From Cellulophaga fucicola (GTDB taxonomy: Bacteria > Bacteroidota > Bacteroidia > Flavobacteriales > Flavobacteriaceae): 64,000 nucleotides of DNA. Both the position numbers and the translations under genes were made by a program. The notes under the pieces are model-generated. The model was not told the DNA's origin. It was given only the letters and a program-made list of their open reading frames with translations, and made no database searches. The stretch spans positions 462,245 to 526,244 of the forward strand of contig NZ_FPIY01000003.1 in assembly GCF_900119145.1 (NCBI RefSeq). The letters are read 5' to 3'. Of this stretch, positions 63,990 to 64,000 are shown piece after piece (the first letter of the stretch is position 1; each line of letters starts with the position of its first letter).

Positions 63990-64000
63990 TATTGCCAACG
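63990..64000. repeat. left edge of another attC-like repeat (AE10)
   Basis: TATTGCCAACG matches the left ends of AE7-AE9, and its core is complementary to 63392-63401. The array therefore continues beyond the window. Confidence 0.7.

Larger units (their letters stand above)
59387..63999. other. five consecutive gene cassettes with self-complementary ends
   Basis: Each unit begins with a core sequence whose reverse complement ends the same unit: 59387-59825 (GTTAGCA), 59947-60598 (GTTGCCAGTAR), 60718-61757 (GTTGGCAGTAR), 61941-63271 (GTTGTGGTGC), 63392-63999 (GTTGGCAATAR). The core differs between units but matches within each. Each unit carries one gene or a pair. Integron cassettes show this property because both core halves come from the same circular cassette. 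No integrase is present in the window. Confidence 0.75.

Noticed and set aside
43866..64000. CRISPR array
   Set aside because: The repeats are 100-200 bp, imperfect, and spaced by whole genes of different lengths; no short identical repeats with regular spacers and no cas genes were seen.
43866..64000. Classical integron attC sites
   Set aside because: The cores do not fit RYYYAAC/GTTRRRY (for example GTTGGCA has C where a purine is required) and no integrase is in the window, so only the term attC-like is used.

Overview
The window is chromosomal DNA of low GC content from a member of the Bacteroidota, most likely a marine Flavobacteriaceae. Seen directly: the gliding lipoprotein gene gldH next to ricT and a class A penicillin-binding protein, a SusC/SusD pair, and many promoters fitting the Bacteroidota pattern TTG-N19..21-TAnnTTTG rather than the sigma70 -10/-35 boxes. 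No rRNA, tRNA, CRISPR array, insertion sequence, integrase or transposase was found.

Region 1 (about 0.1-43 kb) is ordinary core and accessory chromosome. A minus-strand cluster runs ricT, gldH, PBP1A, scoA, a small zinc-ribbon gene and scoB. It is followed by trhO, recA, an ECF sigma factor with a fused anti-sigma/outer-membrane partner, plsC, trpS, an FKBP isomerase, dprA, a HU/SPOR-type membrane protein and an acyl-CoA thioesterase. At 18.9-24.2 kb lie small redox and regulatory units (SDR plus TetR with two matching operators, quinone reductase with LysR, YeiH exporter with LysR). At 27.4-37.2 kb a LytS-type kinase and a LytTR regulator bracket a zinc metalloprotease and a SusC/SusD pair, which looks like a regulated peptide-uptake locus. 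An aldehyde dehydrogenase with an AraC regulator follows.

Region 2 (about 43.8-64 kb) is different. It holds mostly small, poorly recognisable genes (lipoproteins, small membrane proteins, GNAT, SUKH/SMI1, YwqK and Panacea families), broken genes, and a family of 100-200 bp imperfectly palindromic repeats between them. In the last 4.6 kb the layout is very regular: gene - repeat - gene - repeat. The short core at the start of each gene unit is complementary to the core at the end of the same unit, and differs from unit to unit (GTTAGCA, GTTGCCAGTAR, GTTGGCAGTAR, GTTGTGGTGC, GTTGGCAATAR). That is the signature expected of integron cassettes, where both core halves of a cassette derive from one circular molecule. 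The cores do not fit the classical attC core GTTRRRY and there is no integrase in view, so this is best described as an attC-like cassette array lacking an integrase (CALIN-like), possibly of an undescribed type. One cassette carries a Panacea toxin-antitoxin pair in reverse orientation with its own promoter.

Taken together, the left two thirds encode housekeeping and nutrient functions, and the right third is a plastic store of immunity-like and orphan genes built by repeated gain, loss and decay.
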